Position numbers and translations under genes: made by a program. DNA of 64,000 bases. Origin: Cepaea nemoralis. Taxonomy: Eukaryota; Mollusca; Gastropoda; Stylommatophora; Helicidae. The notes below the pieces were generated by a model. That model worked only from the letters and a program-made list of their open reading frames with translations, had not been told where the DNA came from and did no database searches. The stretch lies in assembly GCA_014155875.1 (NCBI GenBank), contig JACEFZ010024473.1, forward strand, positions 289,001 through 353,000. Reading direction: 5' to 3'. This document shows, in pieces, positions 10,650 through 20,712 of the stretch. Every line of letters begins with the position of its first letter. Within the stretch, counting starts at the first letter, position 1.

Positions 10650-11185
10650 TTTAATTTAACAGTGAGGACAGATTGGGTTATATAACATCTGGATGGGGCA
10701 CAAGAAAGTACAGTATATATTACCTTTGTGGTAACCAACAAAAACATGGCATGTTGTTTCACACGGAAAGAGATGTTCTCAATGTTGGTAACTGTTTCTG
10801 CAAGAAAGGAAAATAACAATGTGTAGAATGAGATGTCTGAGAGGAGCTATCAATGTAACCAGAAGAGATATAATATGAAATGATGATAGAGAAATGCTAG
10901 GAGCAACTCCATATGTTGATTACATAGAAAAACAGAGAACATGGTGGTTCTGTCACCTAGTGAGAATGAAGCATGTAAAGCTACCACTGTATGCCTACAA
11001 CTGTAGAATAATTGATTACAGAGTCCCAGAAGATCAATGAGCAGATGGATCAGCAACACCAACAACATCTTACAATGCTTCAGGCTCACATTAGCCAGTG
11101 CCCCACAACGACTTGCGGCAAGGTCTGAACCAGGACAGGTAGCAAAACAGTTCTTCTACTGGTTCAACAGTGACTAGACAAGGCA
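10650..11185 (+). pseudogene. LINE ORF2 C-terminal fragment
   Basis: The plus strand encodes, with interruptions, MRCLRGAINVTRRDII, then IEKQRTWWFCHLVRMKH, and a later Arg-rich stretch. This is the usual plan of the region after the reverse transcriptase in APE-type LINEs ('mRfLRri.g.trrd', then 'rq..WwGHl.RM'). Stops and frameshifts are present and no RT core remains. Confidence 0.6.
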
Positions 11186-11206
11186 AATGTCTATTTTCAG
11201 CATATA

Positions 11207-12282
11207 CAGTGGAACCTTTGTTTTCGTCGATAATCCGTCCGAAAATAATCAGCGAAATCTGAAACGGATGAAAACCGACGCAATTATTTCCACATGAATC
11301 AATATAAATCCAATTAATCAGTTCTAGGCACTCGGAAATACATACCAAAAACACATTTTAATGAGAATAAATATAGTGTTTAATACTAAAAATCAATTAA
11401 AAGAAATAATAATAAATGAATATAAACGATTACTGTAAAGAATAAATGAGCATTTAACATGACATTTACTTTTCTGAAGACTCTGCTTGGCGTATGGAAC
11501 ACGGCAATGAGAGGAGAGAAAGGTACAGGAATCCCCTCTATAAGTACCTTGGATATCAAGGGACTATCTGGGGTCAATTGCTTCTTGGTTTTCTTGTCTT
11601 TTGTATGTCAGTGCACCTCTTGAATGTTTTACACCATCCTCTGCTGGCGTTGAAATCACTAAGTACACTAGCACTCATCCCAGGCATTTTCTTAATGAGA
11701 TCGGCATACAACAGTCTGGCGTTTTCACGTATGATTCCCTCCGAAACAGAATCGTCATCTAACTGGTTTTGATTTTTCCAAATTAATAATAACTGTTCAA
11801 CATCTTCAATTGTCTGCGATCTCTGTTTCATTAGCACATTCACATCGTTCGCTACACTAGCCTCATCTATTGCTTCCTTGTTCGCCACAATGGAACTTAT
11901 CGTGGATGGCGACTTCCCGTACATGTGGCCGATTTCAGCAATCTTAAAGCCGCTCTTGTATTTTTCAATGATTTCCTTCTTCAACTCGATCGTGTTCCTG
12001 GCCTTCTTCTTCGAATAGCTGCTGGATGTGGAAACTTTCTTTGGTCCCATGATGGAGCTAAAATGAAAGGGTTAACTTATTAGCAAGTGATGCTCCCACA
12101 ACGAGAAACAACGCCAATCTGAGCAGAAGAACGCGTGAGTCCCTTTGTTTTCGAAAAATTAGCGACAAGGTACGTCACCAAAATCATAGACGAAAACCGA
12201 AGAAAAATGTTTCGCGAAAAAAAAAATCGACGAAAACCAAAATCGACGAAAACCGAAGGCAACGACAATCTAGGTTCCACTG
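11207..12282 (-). mobile_element. Tigger/pogo-type DNA transposon derivative
   Basis: The left end CAGTGGAACCTTTGTTTTCG and the right end (inward reading CAGTGGAACCTAGATTGTCG) form terminal inverted repeats. TA dinucleotides flank both ends (11205-11206, 12283-12284), the target duplication expected for Tc1/mariner-pogo elements. The 1.08-kb length is well below that of an autonomous Tigger, and only the DNA-binding part of a transposase is encoded. Confidence 0.88.
11574..12050 (-). pseudogene. Tigger/pogo transposase, N-terminal DNA-binding region only
   Basis: A 158-codon frame. Residues about 18-65 form a CENP-B-type psq helix-turn-helix (IELKKEIIEKYKSGFKIAEI, then YGKSPSTISSIV). Residues about 75-150 match the second CENP-B helix-turn-helix (LLIWKNQNQLDDDSVSEG, then ARLLYADL, ending FNASRGWCKTFKR). 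The DDE/D nuclease domain that should follow is absent: after about residue 150 the sequence passes into the left terminal repeat. A protein made from it could bind ends but not cut (inference). The ATG at 12050 lies just inside the right inverted repeat, which fits a complete N-terminus. Confidence 0.85.
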
Positions 12283-12284
12283 TA

Positions 12285-12840
12285 TTATGTCAGTTAGAAA
12301 CAAAAAAAAAAAAAAACAAAGACTGCCAGTACATAAACCCCACTGTCAATACAAGACAATGAGCTGTTGACTTGTGAAGTAGTTTCAGTCTACATACAAA
12401 CAGATTCTTCTTCTCCTGCGGTTTATCCTCCACTGGGGCACAGACCATCAACCAAACCACACCCAACTTTCCTATCTTTTTCTATCTCTGGCAGCCCCAT
12501 CCCAGTCCTCTCAATATTATTCATCTCTGTCTGTCATGCTCTTCTGTGTGTGTCTTTAGGTATTTGTCTATTTCATTTATCTTGTGGGTCCAGTCAAGAG
12601 TGTGTCTAGCTATACTGTCTCAGCTTTTCTCACTGTGTGTCCTAACAACCACCAGCGTCTTTTCTTCACCTCCTGGTACACTGGAGTGTGTTGTGTTCTC
12701 TCCATGAGCTCTAAGTCGGTGATTCTGTGGAAATATTTTATTACTGAGCAGCTTTCAATTTGTGAATGTTTGTAGTTTATTTGCAATTCTTGTAGTTGCT
12801 CTCCATATTTCTGACCAATTCAGTAGTACTGCTTTAATAC
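12285..12840 (-). other. Probable decayed LINE 3' tail
   Basis: The minus strand of about 12400-12840 has the word pattern of a LINE C-terminal region ('cctccactggggcacagaccat' also occurs in similar form at 29945). No clean frame survives and the call is weak. Within the TNFR gene model this stretch is intronic. Confidence 0.35.
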
Positions 12841-12899
12841 AACAGCTGATGGAAACTAAAAAGAAAGCATAAGAGTATTGAAATCGTCAGGTTACTCAC

Positions 12900-13848
12900 C
12901 CGTCGGTCCGTCCTGATTAGAGAATGAATTGGTGTCAGAGAGGGGCACACAGATTGGACCTGTGTTATTGTCAATGACTATCATCTCAAGTCTGTCACAA
13001 CAAACTGTGTCGCGGCCACTTGTACATTCTCTGCCAACAAACTGACAGGTATGACATGGGGAACAGTCATCATCAGATAGTGGAGATTCTTGAGGAGAGT
13101 GTCTGAAATATCCAAGCTTACAATCAACGATTGCTGAATTAGTGCTGTTACAGGCCTGGAAAAGTAATCTGCTAGAGTTATTGCCCACTTTCTGACACAG
13201 TTTACACTCTTTGTTGTTATGAGAATCCTCAGACATGTACGTATCTGGGGGACATGAAAAACACTGTTCATAATGTGGACTATAATACTCTCCTTGCGCG
13301 CAGGCGATTGGCTTCTCTTTGCAGATATACACATTATATTTGTTAAGGACAGCCTCATAACTTGGAAGTCCACAACAGACTGTATCATGAATTCCTTCAC
13401 AAAGTCGAGTGGGGTTCTGGTTCTCACATTCAGAACATTTTACACATTGATCTGACTGATGGGGGTTTCTGGCTAGTCTTCTGTAAAAGCCACTTCTACA
13501 GTGAATTACAGTGTCGTGTGTTATATTACATTCTGTGACTAGAAGCTCCACTTCAGGATCAATGAGTAGCGTACAGTTGAAGCACTCCGGGTGTGTGTGC
13601 CAGTAGTCAGTCATGTAAGTTACCCCATCTTGACAAAGTGGACACACTTCCAGGCCAGGCATTACTTTCAAGAGATGTGTACCTCTAGGGCATATGTGAG
13701 TGGGAACAACACTGGACCCAACCACAAATGCTAGTGAAACAAATACCAACACAATAGCTTTGTTCTGCAGGTAACAATGTCCGCGTGACATACAATATTG
13801 GATGCAGGATACCATCACAGCATTGGAGTAGGACGCCTGAAATAGCAA
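12900..13848 (-). CDS. TNF-receptor-like ectodomain, 5' coding exon (partial gene)
   Basis: The frame encodes up to 316 residues before a strong donor, G|GTGAGT, with intron from 12899 downwards. The in-frame TGA/TAA just beyond is therefore intronic. Met-20 (13791) is a better start than the first Met: MSRGHCYLQNK followed by the hydrophobic run AIVLVFVSLAFVVGS makes a normal signal peptide. The mature part is Cys-rich, with two similar modules, residues about 53-159 and 183-284. Each has a CPxG/CAxG start, a CxxC pair, an ECNITHDTVIHC-like stretch and an R/H-DTVCC end, as in TNFR cysteine-rich domains. NxT/NxS glycosylation sites are frequent. Transmembrane and death domains would lie on later exons to the left; none was found before base 1. 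Likely an extracellular ligand-binding receptor or decoy; ligand unknown. Confidence 0.85.
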
Positions 13849-14599
13849 TGCCGGTCGCGTCAGTTCTGAGGATAAATGAGAGATTTACGTTAGCGAGCCT
13901 TGAAGTGATTGATTTGTGGTTTAGACAAATGTGTCTTTATTTATTTGAGAGTGTTTTAGAGATCTGCGCTATATTTAATACTATTTGGTTGATTCTTTAC
14001 CAATAAACGTGTGTAGAGAATTTGGGAATAAATTTGTTATTGTAATTTATTAAAACCAATAGGTTTCTGACTTTTTTTTTGTTTTGTTTTCGGGACAGTC
14101 AGGTTTAATATTTTGGTCACAATTTTGTCATCAATTGATTTAAAATCGTTTGAAATTTTTTTGACCCAAAATTTCAATTTCTGGGAAAGCGATCTGAACA
14201 ATTGGAGGATTTTTTGTCAACCCAAATACTGAAGATAAATTACCAATTATTAATCACAATCCATTAGTGCTTCAATGCTGCAAACTTGATTTTTCCTGAA
14301 ATAAAAGGAGTTAAAATATTAGCCCATACCAGAGGGTATCTTACACTTCTACCCGAAAAAGTTCTACAGATTATTTGCTCGCCCGTTCAGTCTAGTTTAT
14401 TCGCTAGTGATTGACGAATTCCCATAGTAGTGGATTTTGTGTCACGCAAGATAGTGGCTATCTGGCCTTAACAACACCTTTATGCATATTTTATTTCCCA
14501 TTTGTATGTACAGAAGCATTTGCTTCTTCAAATATTTAACTAATATCACATATAGATTAGCTGAAAGCATCACTGTCTTTGACAAAAGTAACTGCTTCT
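13849..14599. other. AT-rich stretch upstream of the TNFR-like exon
   Basis: It should contain the 5' UTR and promoter of the minus-strand TNFR-like gene, but no TATA box or initiator is clear enough to call. Nothing else recognised. Confidence 0.4.
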
Positions 14600-15127
14600 T
14601 TCTCAATTACTTTATTCACTGAAGAACTACTATCAGGAAATGTTGCATGTTTTAATTCACTTATACCTTCACTTCTTTGGGCGTGGCCAAAAGCCTTACA
14701 AAAATGACATTTCATTCTGTACTTCCCTTCAATTTAATCTTGCCTGTTTACTTTACCACATGTTCATCAAATAGTTATGATATTCAGGATTTTCATCACA
14801 CATTTTGTTTTCTCCGTGTGACATCAAACAGTGTTTACAGGGTTTTATTTGTTTCCTTTTGTTGTTATTATTCCTACTCTGTTCGTTTTACACCTTAGTG
14901 GCCGTAGTGTCAACTGTAATCTTTTGTGGTGTGGTCTTATAAATGTCTTTATTTGCGTCGAAAATCGAGGAACTTTTATCTTTTTTCTCTGTGACAGAAC
15001 TACCCTCATTCTCTTTTAAGAATTCTGAGTATGGTAATGGAAGAGTTGTTTATAGTTTGTCTCTAATTACTAGGTCTTTTAGTGCATTAACATCGTTGTT
15101 CATATCTTCAGCTCTAATGTACTTTTC
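14600..15127 (-). pseudogene. LTR-retrotransposon gag pseudogene, C-terminal part (interrupted by LINE)
   Basis: The minus strand encodes NNDVNALKDLVIRDKL just inside 15127, then a spacer, then two Cys-rich zinc-knuckle-like stretches: CKHCLMSHGENKMC and CHFCKAFGHAQR (the second lacks its last Cys). The same Gag region lies on the other side of the LINE (17538-17709, minus) and inverted at 17745-17960. The LINE at 15128-17526 therefore split this gene. Stops are present. The LTR superfamily is not resolved. Confidence 0.65.
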
Positions 15128-15183
15128 TAATTAACAACAGAAATGCATCAAACATACAGCAAGTAAGAAGTTATAGAGGAGCT

Positions 15184-17395
15184 GAGTGCCACAGTGACCA
15201 CTTACTCGTTGGAGCAACATTTAAAATAAAACTTAAGAGAGCTTTCTATACTAAATTACAAAGATTACACCCAACATGTAACAGAGAAAAACTACAAGAA
15301 ATTACAGTCAAAGAGAAATTTACAGATGAAATAAAATGTAAACTTGAAACTCTGCAAAGCCCTTTGGAGGAAAGCGTTGACCAAACTTGGTTGAACATCA
15401 AGAATACAATTCAAACTACCGCAGAAGAATGTCTCGGTGTGTTAACCACGCATAGAAAGTACAGATGGTTCAATCATAAATGTGAAGAAGCAGTCATTAG
15501 GAAAAAGAATGCCAGACATTTATGGTTAAATGACATCAACAACATCCAAAAGGAAGAGCATTATAGAAATGAATGTAAAGAGGCTACAAAAATAGTCCGA
15601 CAGCAGAAGCGAGAATATATGAGTAATATAATCAAAGATATGGAAACTAATCACCAGAAAAATGAATCCAGAAAGTTTTTTAAAGAACTGAAGTCAATGA
15701 AACGAGGGCAACAACAAAACACATATGGTTTAAAAGACAAAAATGGGAATATGATAAATACCAATGAGGAAATGTGCAACACATGGAAAGAATATTTTGT
15801 TTAATTACTAACTTGTCAAGCTCCAAGTAACACTTTCCCACAGGAAGAGGTTCTAACATGTGAACCACAAATTGAAGAACCTACATTTGAAGAAATCCTA
15901 TACGTAACCACACAACTTAAAAACAATAAGGCAACTGGGACTGATGGAATTGCTGCTGAATTTATAAAGGCAGGTGGCCATGCATTACATCTAAAGCTAT
16001 ACGAAACTATAATAAAAATCTGGAGGACAGAAGAATTACCCCATGACTGGAAAGAGTCATTATTGATACCTATCTTTAAGAAAGGAGAAAAGTTCCAATG
16101 TGAAAATTATAGACGAATATCACTACTGTCCACACGCTATAAGATACTATCCGCAGTATTACTAAATAGACTAAAACCATATTCAGAAGACATATTAGAG
16201 ACTACCAGGCGGGCATTAGACAAAACAGATCAACCATAGATCAGATATTTATCTTACGACAAATAGCCGAGAAACATTGGGAATATAAAAGAGATCTCCA
16301 TAACATTTTTGTGGATTTTAAAAAGGCTTATGATAGTGTCCATAGGAATAGTCTATGGAATGCTATGCAGGAATTTGGAATACCAAGGAAGTTAATCAAC
16401 ATGACCAGACTATGCATGGAAGATACTTATAATATAGTAACAAATAAAGGCAGGAAATCAGACCCTTTCCAAATAACATCTGGCTTGAAACAGGGTGATG
16501 CACTATCGCCGCTACTCTTCAATCTGGCTCTAGAGAAAGTTGTAAGGAAGGTAAAGGAGGAATGTGATATTGGAGGAACATCCAAGCTGCTTGGTTATGC
16601 AGATGATATAGATATTATAGGGCAAAGTGAACAAAAGACATTGTAAATATTGACTCACTTAAAGGAAAAAGCCCAACAGATGGGGTTGGTTATCAACCAA
16701 GATAAGATAGAATACATGGTAATTTCAAGAGACGGAATGGCTAAAAACCCTGGCCACATACAAATAGATATTATGACCATTAAAAGAACGGAAACATACA
16801 AATACCTGAGTACAATCTTCAAATGCTCCAACATCATAAGAGAAGAAATACAAACTAGAATCAATTCTGGAAATAAGATATACTATGCATTACAACATCT
16901 ACTAAAATCAAATACGCTATCTCGTAGCACCAAAATCACAATATACAAAACACTGATCAGACCAGTTGTGCTGTATGGCTCTGAAACCTGGAGTACAACG
17001 AAAGGAGACGAAGCCTTGTTACAAACCTTTGAGAACAAAATTTTAAGACGCATCTTTGGACCCATTAGGGATACACAAAGTGCAGAGTGGAAAAGAAGAA
17101 GTAACAAAGACATTTATGATCTGTTTAAGTCCCCGCTAGTATCATGAAGGCTAATAGACTACAATGGCTGGGCCATATAGAAAGAATGGAAGATAATAGG
17201 GAAACAAAACTCGCTTACACTCAGGAAATAAATGACCGTAGACCCCGAGGTAGACCAAGAAGGCGGTGGAGAGATAATATATATACAGACCTACAAGCAC
17301 TTGGAATCAACGACTGGCAAGAGAAGGTCCACCAGAGAGACGAATGGAGACGGATTGTATCTGCAGCAAAGAACCTCAATGGCTCTGAACGCTGA
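15184..17395 (+). pseudogene. RTE-like LINE reverse transcriptase (frameshifted)
   Basis: Four frames in series (15364-15804, 16311-16646, 16650-17147, 17144-17395) cover the linker, RT palm and C-terminal region. Visible motifs: MDFKKAYDSVHRNSLW (RT block A), SGLKQGDALSPLLFNLAL (block B) and LLGYADDIDIIG (catalytic YADD). Then come IYKTLIRPVVLYGSETW and WLGHIERMEDN with a basic PRGRPRRRW stretch near the end. Frame breaks lie near 15805-16310, 16646 and 17145. The protein of 36.5-39.7 kb is the closest relative; neither copy is intact. Role in the intact family: target-primed reverse transcription of the LINE RNA. Confidence 0.88.
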
Positions 17396-17526
17396 AGAAG
17401 AAGAAGAAGAAGAAGAAGAAGAAGAAGAAGAAGAAGAAGAAGAAGAAGAAGAAGAAGAAGAAGAAGAAGAAGAAGAAGAAGAAGAAGAAGAAGAAGAAGA
17501 AGAAGAAGAAGAAGAAGAAGAAGAAG
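17396..17526. repeat. (GAA)n microsatellite, about 43 units
   Basis: A perfect purine-pyrimidine triplet run at the 3' end of the LINE copy. It produces long poly-E, poly-L and poly-F frames that are not genes. The other copies of the same LINE family end in the same triplet with different lengths (about 22 at 39.7 kb, 5 at 10.6 kb). Confidence 0.97.
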
Positions 17527-17709
17527 AATGTACTTTTCAACTTTGCTTTGCATTTCTGAAACATAGTCTTCAAATGTTTGGTTGGGTTTCGGGGTAAGAT
17601 GTTTGAATTGTGATCTGACACCTTTCTGGTCAAGAGGGAAAGACCGCACAGTTGCGTCAAAATGAAATCCATAAGACACATTGGTATGTTTTACAATATA
17701 AAAATGCAC
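17527..17709 (-). pseudogene. LTR-retrotransposon gag fragment (other half of the split gag)
   Basis: The minus strand encodes RSFPLDQKGVRSQFKHL, then PNQTFEDYVSEMQSKVEKY, and continues across the LINE insertion into 15127. The LINE target duplication falls in the EKY segment. Confidence 0.72.
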
Positions 17710-17744
17710 CAGAAAATATTAATGGTATTCTTCAGATTATACCA

Positions 17745-17960
17745 TTATGTTTAGAGATGATTATGAATATGTAAAACCAAAGATATTACAGTCTTTCCCT
17801 CTTGACCAGAAAGGTGTCAGGTCACAATTAAAGAATTTACCCAGAAACCAAAAACAAACATTTGAAAACTAGGTTTCAGAAGTGCAAAGCGAGGCTGAAA
17901 AATACATCAGTGCTATAAATATTAACCACGATTTTAACGCACTAAAGGCCCTAGAAATTA
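17745..17960 (+). pseudogene. LTR-retrotransposon gag fragment, inverted copy
   Basis: The plus strand encodes ILQSFPLDQKGVRSQLKNL, then QTFEN, a stop, VSEVQSEAEKY and ISAININHDFNALKALEI. This is the same Gag domain as the minus-strand copy just upstream, in head-to-head orientation with only about 35 bp between. A nonsense codon interrupts it. Confidence 0.72.
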
Positions 17961-18470
17961 GGGGGAAAAACTATTAACAACACTATCGCTCCATCCATCC
18001 ATCATGTGCCATGCCGTTAGGCAATGGGTGGTCATGATTCGCCATTTCACATGATCACCAGAGTCGTGGATCAACTCAGTGTTCTTGTCTCGACCAAGTC
18101 GCGTGGCCAAACCATCCAGGTATTTACTTCTCTGTCTGTCCCTCGTTCTCTTCTCCTCGATCTTGCCAGTTGTCACTAAGTTCTCCAATTTATTTCTTCT
18201 CATAACAATGCCAAACAATTTTGACTGTCTACGTCTAATTTCTCTAATCAGTTTACGATTTTCATGTGTTTCTTGTAGGACATGGTCATTGGTTTTTCTG
18301 TCTGTCCATGTTATCCTTTGCATTCTCCTCAGAAACCATATTTCTACAGCCATCAGATGTTTTTCAGCTCGATTGTTCATTGTCCACGCTTCACATCCAT
18401 ACAAAAGTATAGGTTCTATGTAGCACCTCAACGCCCTTTTTCTTGTAGCAATTTACATCTTTTTAATTAG
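17961..18470 (-). pseudogene. LINE ORF2 C-terminal fragment (tail family G)
   Basis: A 157-codon minus-strand frame carries RCYIEPILLYGCEAWTMNN, FLRRMQRITWTDRKTND, then RQRSKYLDGLATRLGRDKN, ending near a (GATG)n-like 3' end at about 17990. The same tail occurs at 25204-25850 (plus) and 48061-48560 (minus). The RT core is missing, so it is a 5'-truncated LINE copy. Confidence 0.78.
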
Positions 18471-18630
18471 TCAGTATGTTTTTCATCTTGATAATTGAAC
18501 CGATTCACTTGTTTACGAATATTCTCATTTGGCATTTACGATATATATTATATTGTTGTATTTCTTTCTTCTTAGTGAATGTGGCAAAAGCCCTGGCCTA
18601 CCCATCTCATCTTGCTTATATTAAGCAATC
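18471..18630. other. LINE-derived and AT-rich junction
   Basis: A continuation of the decayed LINE into AT-rich sequence; nothing definite. Confidence 0.3.
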
Positions 18631-19620
<990 letters not shown>

Positions 19621-20633
19621 TTTATTATAAATACACTTTTTATGCGTCCATGTTACCGTGATCTTTTTACGATTTTATTAGAATTGAGTTTTGCTCAAGT
19701 TGGTCTAGCTAATTTTGTCGAACACCGGCAACCTGGCAAAATGGCCACGGAACTATACACCTAGCGAACCAAATACAATTTCCGTGGCTTCTCCTCAGCT
19801 GAGAAACAACCCGGTAGGGACGGACTTTTTCAGAGTCCGAAAAGTAGGCATTCTAAATATGTATACTGAAACCAGTATTAGTGGTTCATTTCATACCACA
19901 CTTTTGCATAGTTTAATAATGCGTAGTATTGAAGTAACTGATCTAGGAAAAACAGGGTTGTTGTGGAATCACCCACAGCTGAAATCTATACCTTCAACAC
20001 CAAACAATCAAACGTCGTCGATTTAATCGATTATAACAACTGAGAATCGTCGGAACGGAATCTCCGCATCATCCAGGGGCATGTCAGCCAAGCGATAGTG
20101 TGATTTAAACTTATAATTAATATTAATATCAATTTTCACATATAAATACTGACGCACCAGTGAGGAACTTTTAAAGTGGTTGTGCAGATGGTTGGACAAT
20201 ATTAAAATCCAAATATTAGCAACGAAAATTCAGTATACCCAATTCGGAGTGCCGCGAGCTTACATCGTTGCCGGTAAGGAGGAGAAGAGACGAGACCATA
20301 GAAGACACGACAGCCGAACTTCGAGAATTGGATGCCAAAGCTATGTGGCCGACCACACGTTCAGCGCCAAACCACAGTTACGAAATCAAATACGGCAGTG
20401 TGCTTAAATAACAGTATGATTACAGTATAAAGAGCAATGATCACTCAGTAGTTCAATATAAAATACTACAATGTATTCTAGTACTTAATATCAAATTATT
20501 TGCGTGTGTTTCTCCATAAGGGAATATCTGTTTGTTTCAAAGTATACTAAATCATATATGTAACAAGGTATATTTTATTAAACTTAACTCTCGGCATTTA
20601 AAAGCATTCGATATTACATACATAATACTTCAT
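19621..20633. other. Unassigned stretch with a 103-codon frame
   Basis: The plus-strand frame 19715-20026 has no motif I recognise and no supporting splice or codon signal. I do not call it a gene. Confidence 0.3.
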
Positions 20634-20712
20634 GTGTTCCATGAGAGGATGTGTCCTATGAGAGGATGTGTCCCATGAGAGGAGGTGTCCTGTGAGAGAA
20701 TGTGTCCTATGG
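20634..20712. repeat. Minisatellite, about 20-bp unit, 4 copies
   Basis: Units of 'gtgtcctatgagaggat' repeat four times. Confidence 0.8.

Larger units (their letters stand above)
15128..17526 (+). mobile_element. RTE-like LINE, 5'-truncated copy with (GAA)n tail
   Basis: Flanked by 12-bp copies AATGTACTTTTC (15116-15127 and 17527-17538). It matches the longer element at 36488-39753 from that element's position about 37425 to its end, so the endonuclease is mostly lost by 5' truncation. The 3' end is a (GAA)n run of about 43 units. The host sequence it split is a retrotransposon gag. Confidence 0.92.

Noticed and set aside
17221..17709. Long frames with poly-E, poly-L or poly-F at 17.2-17.7 kb and 39.5-39.8 kb
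   Set aside because: Produced by the (GAA)n tails of the LINE copies.
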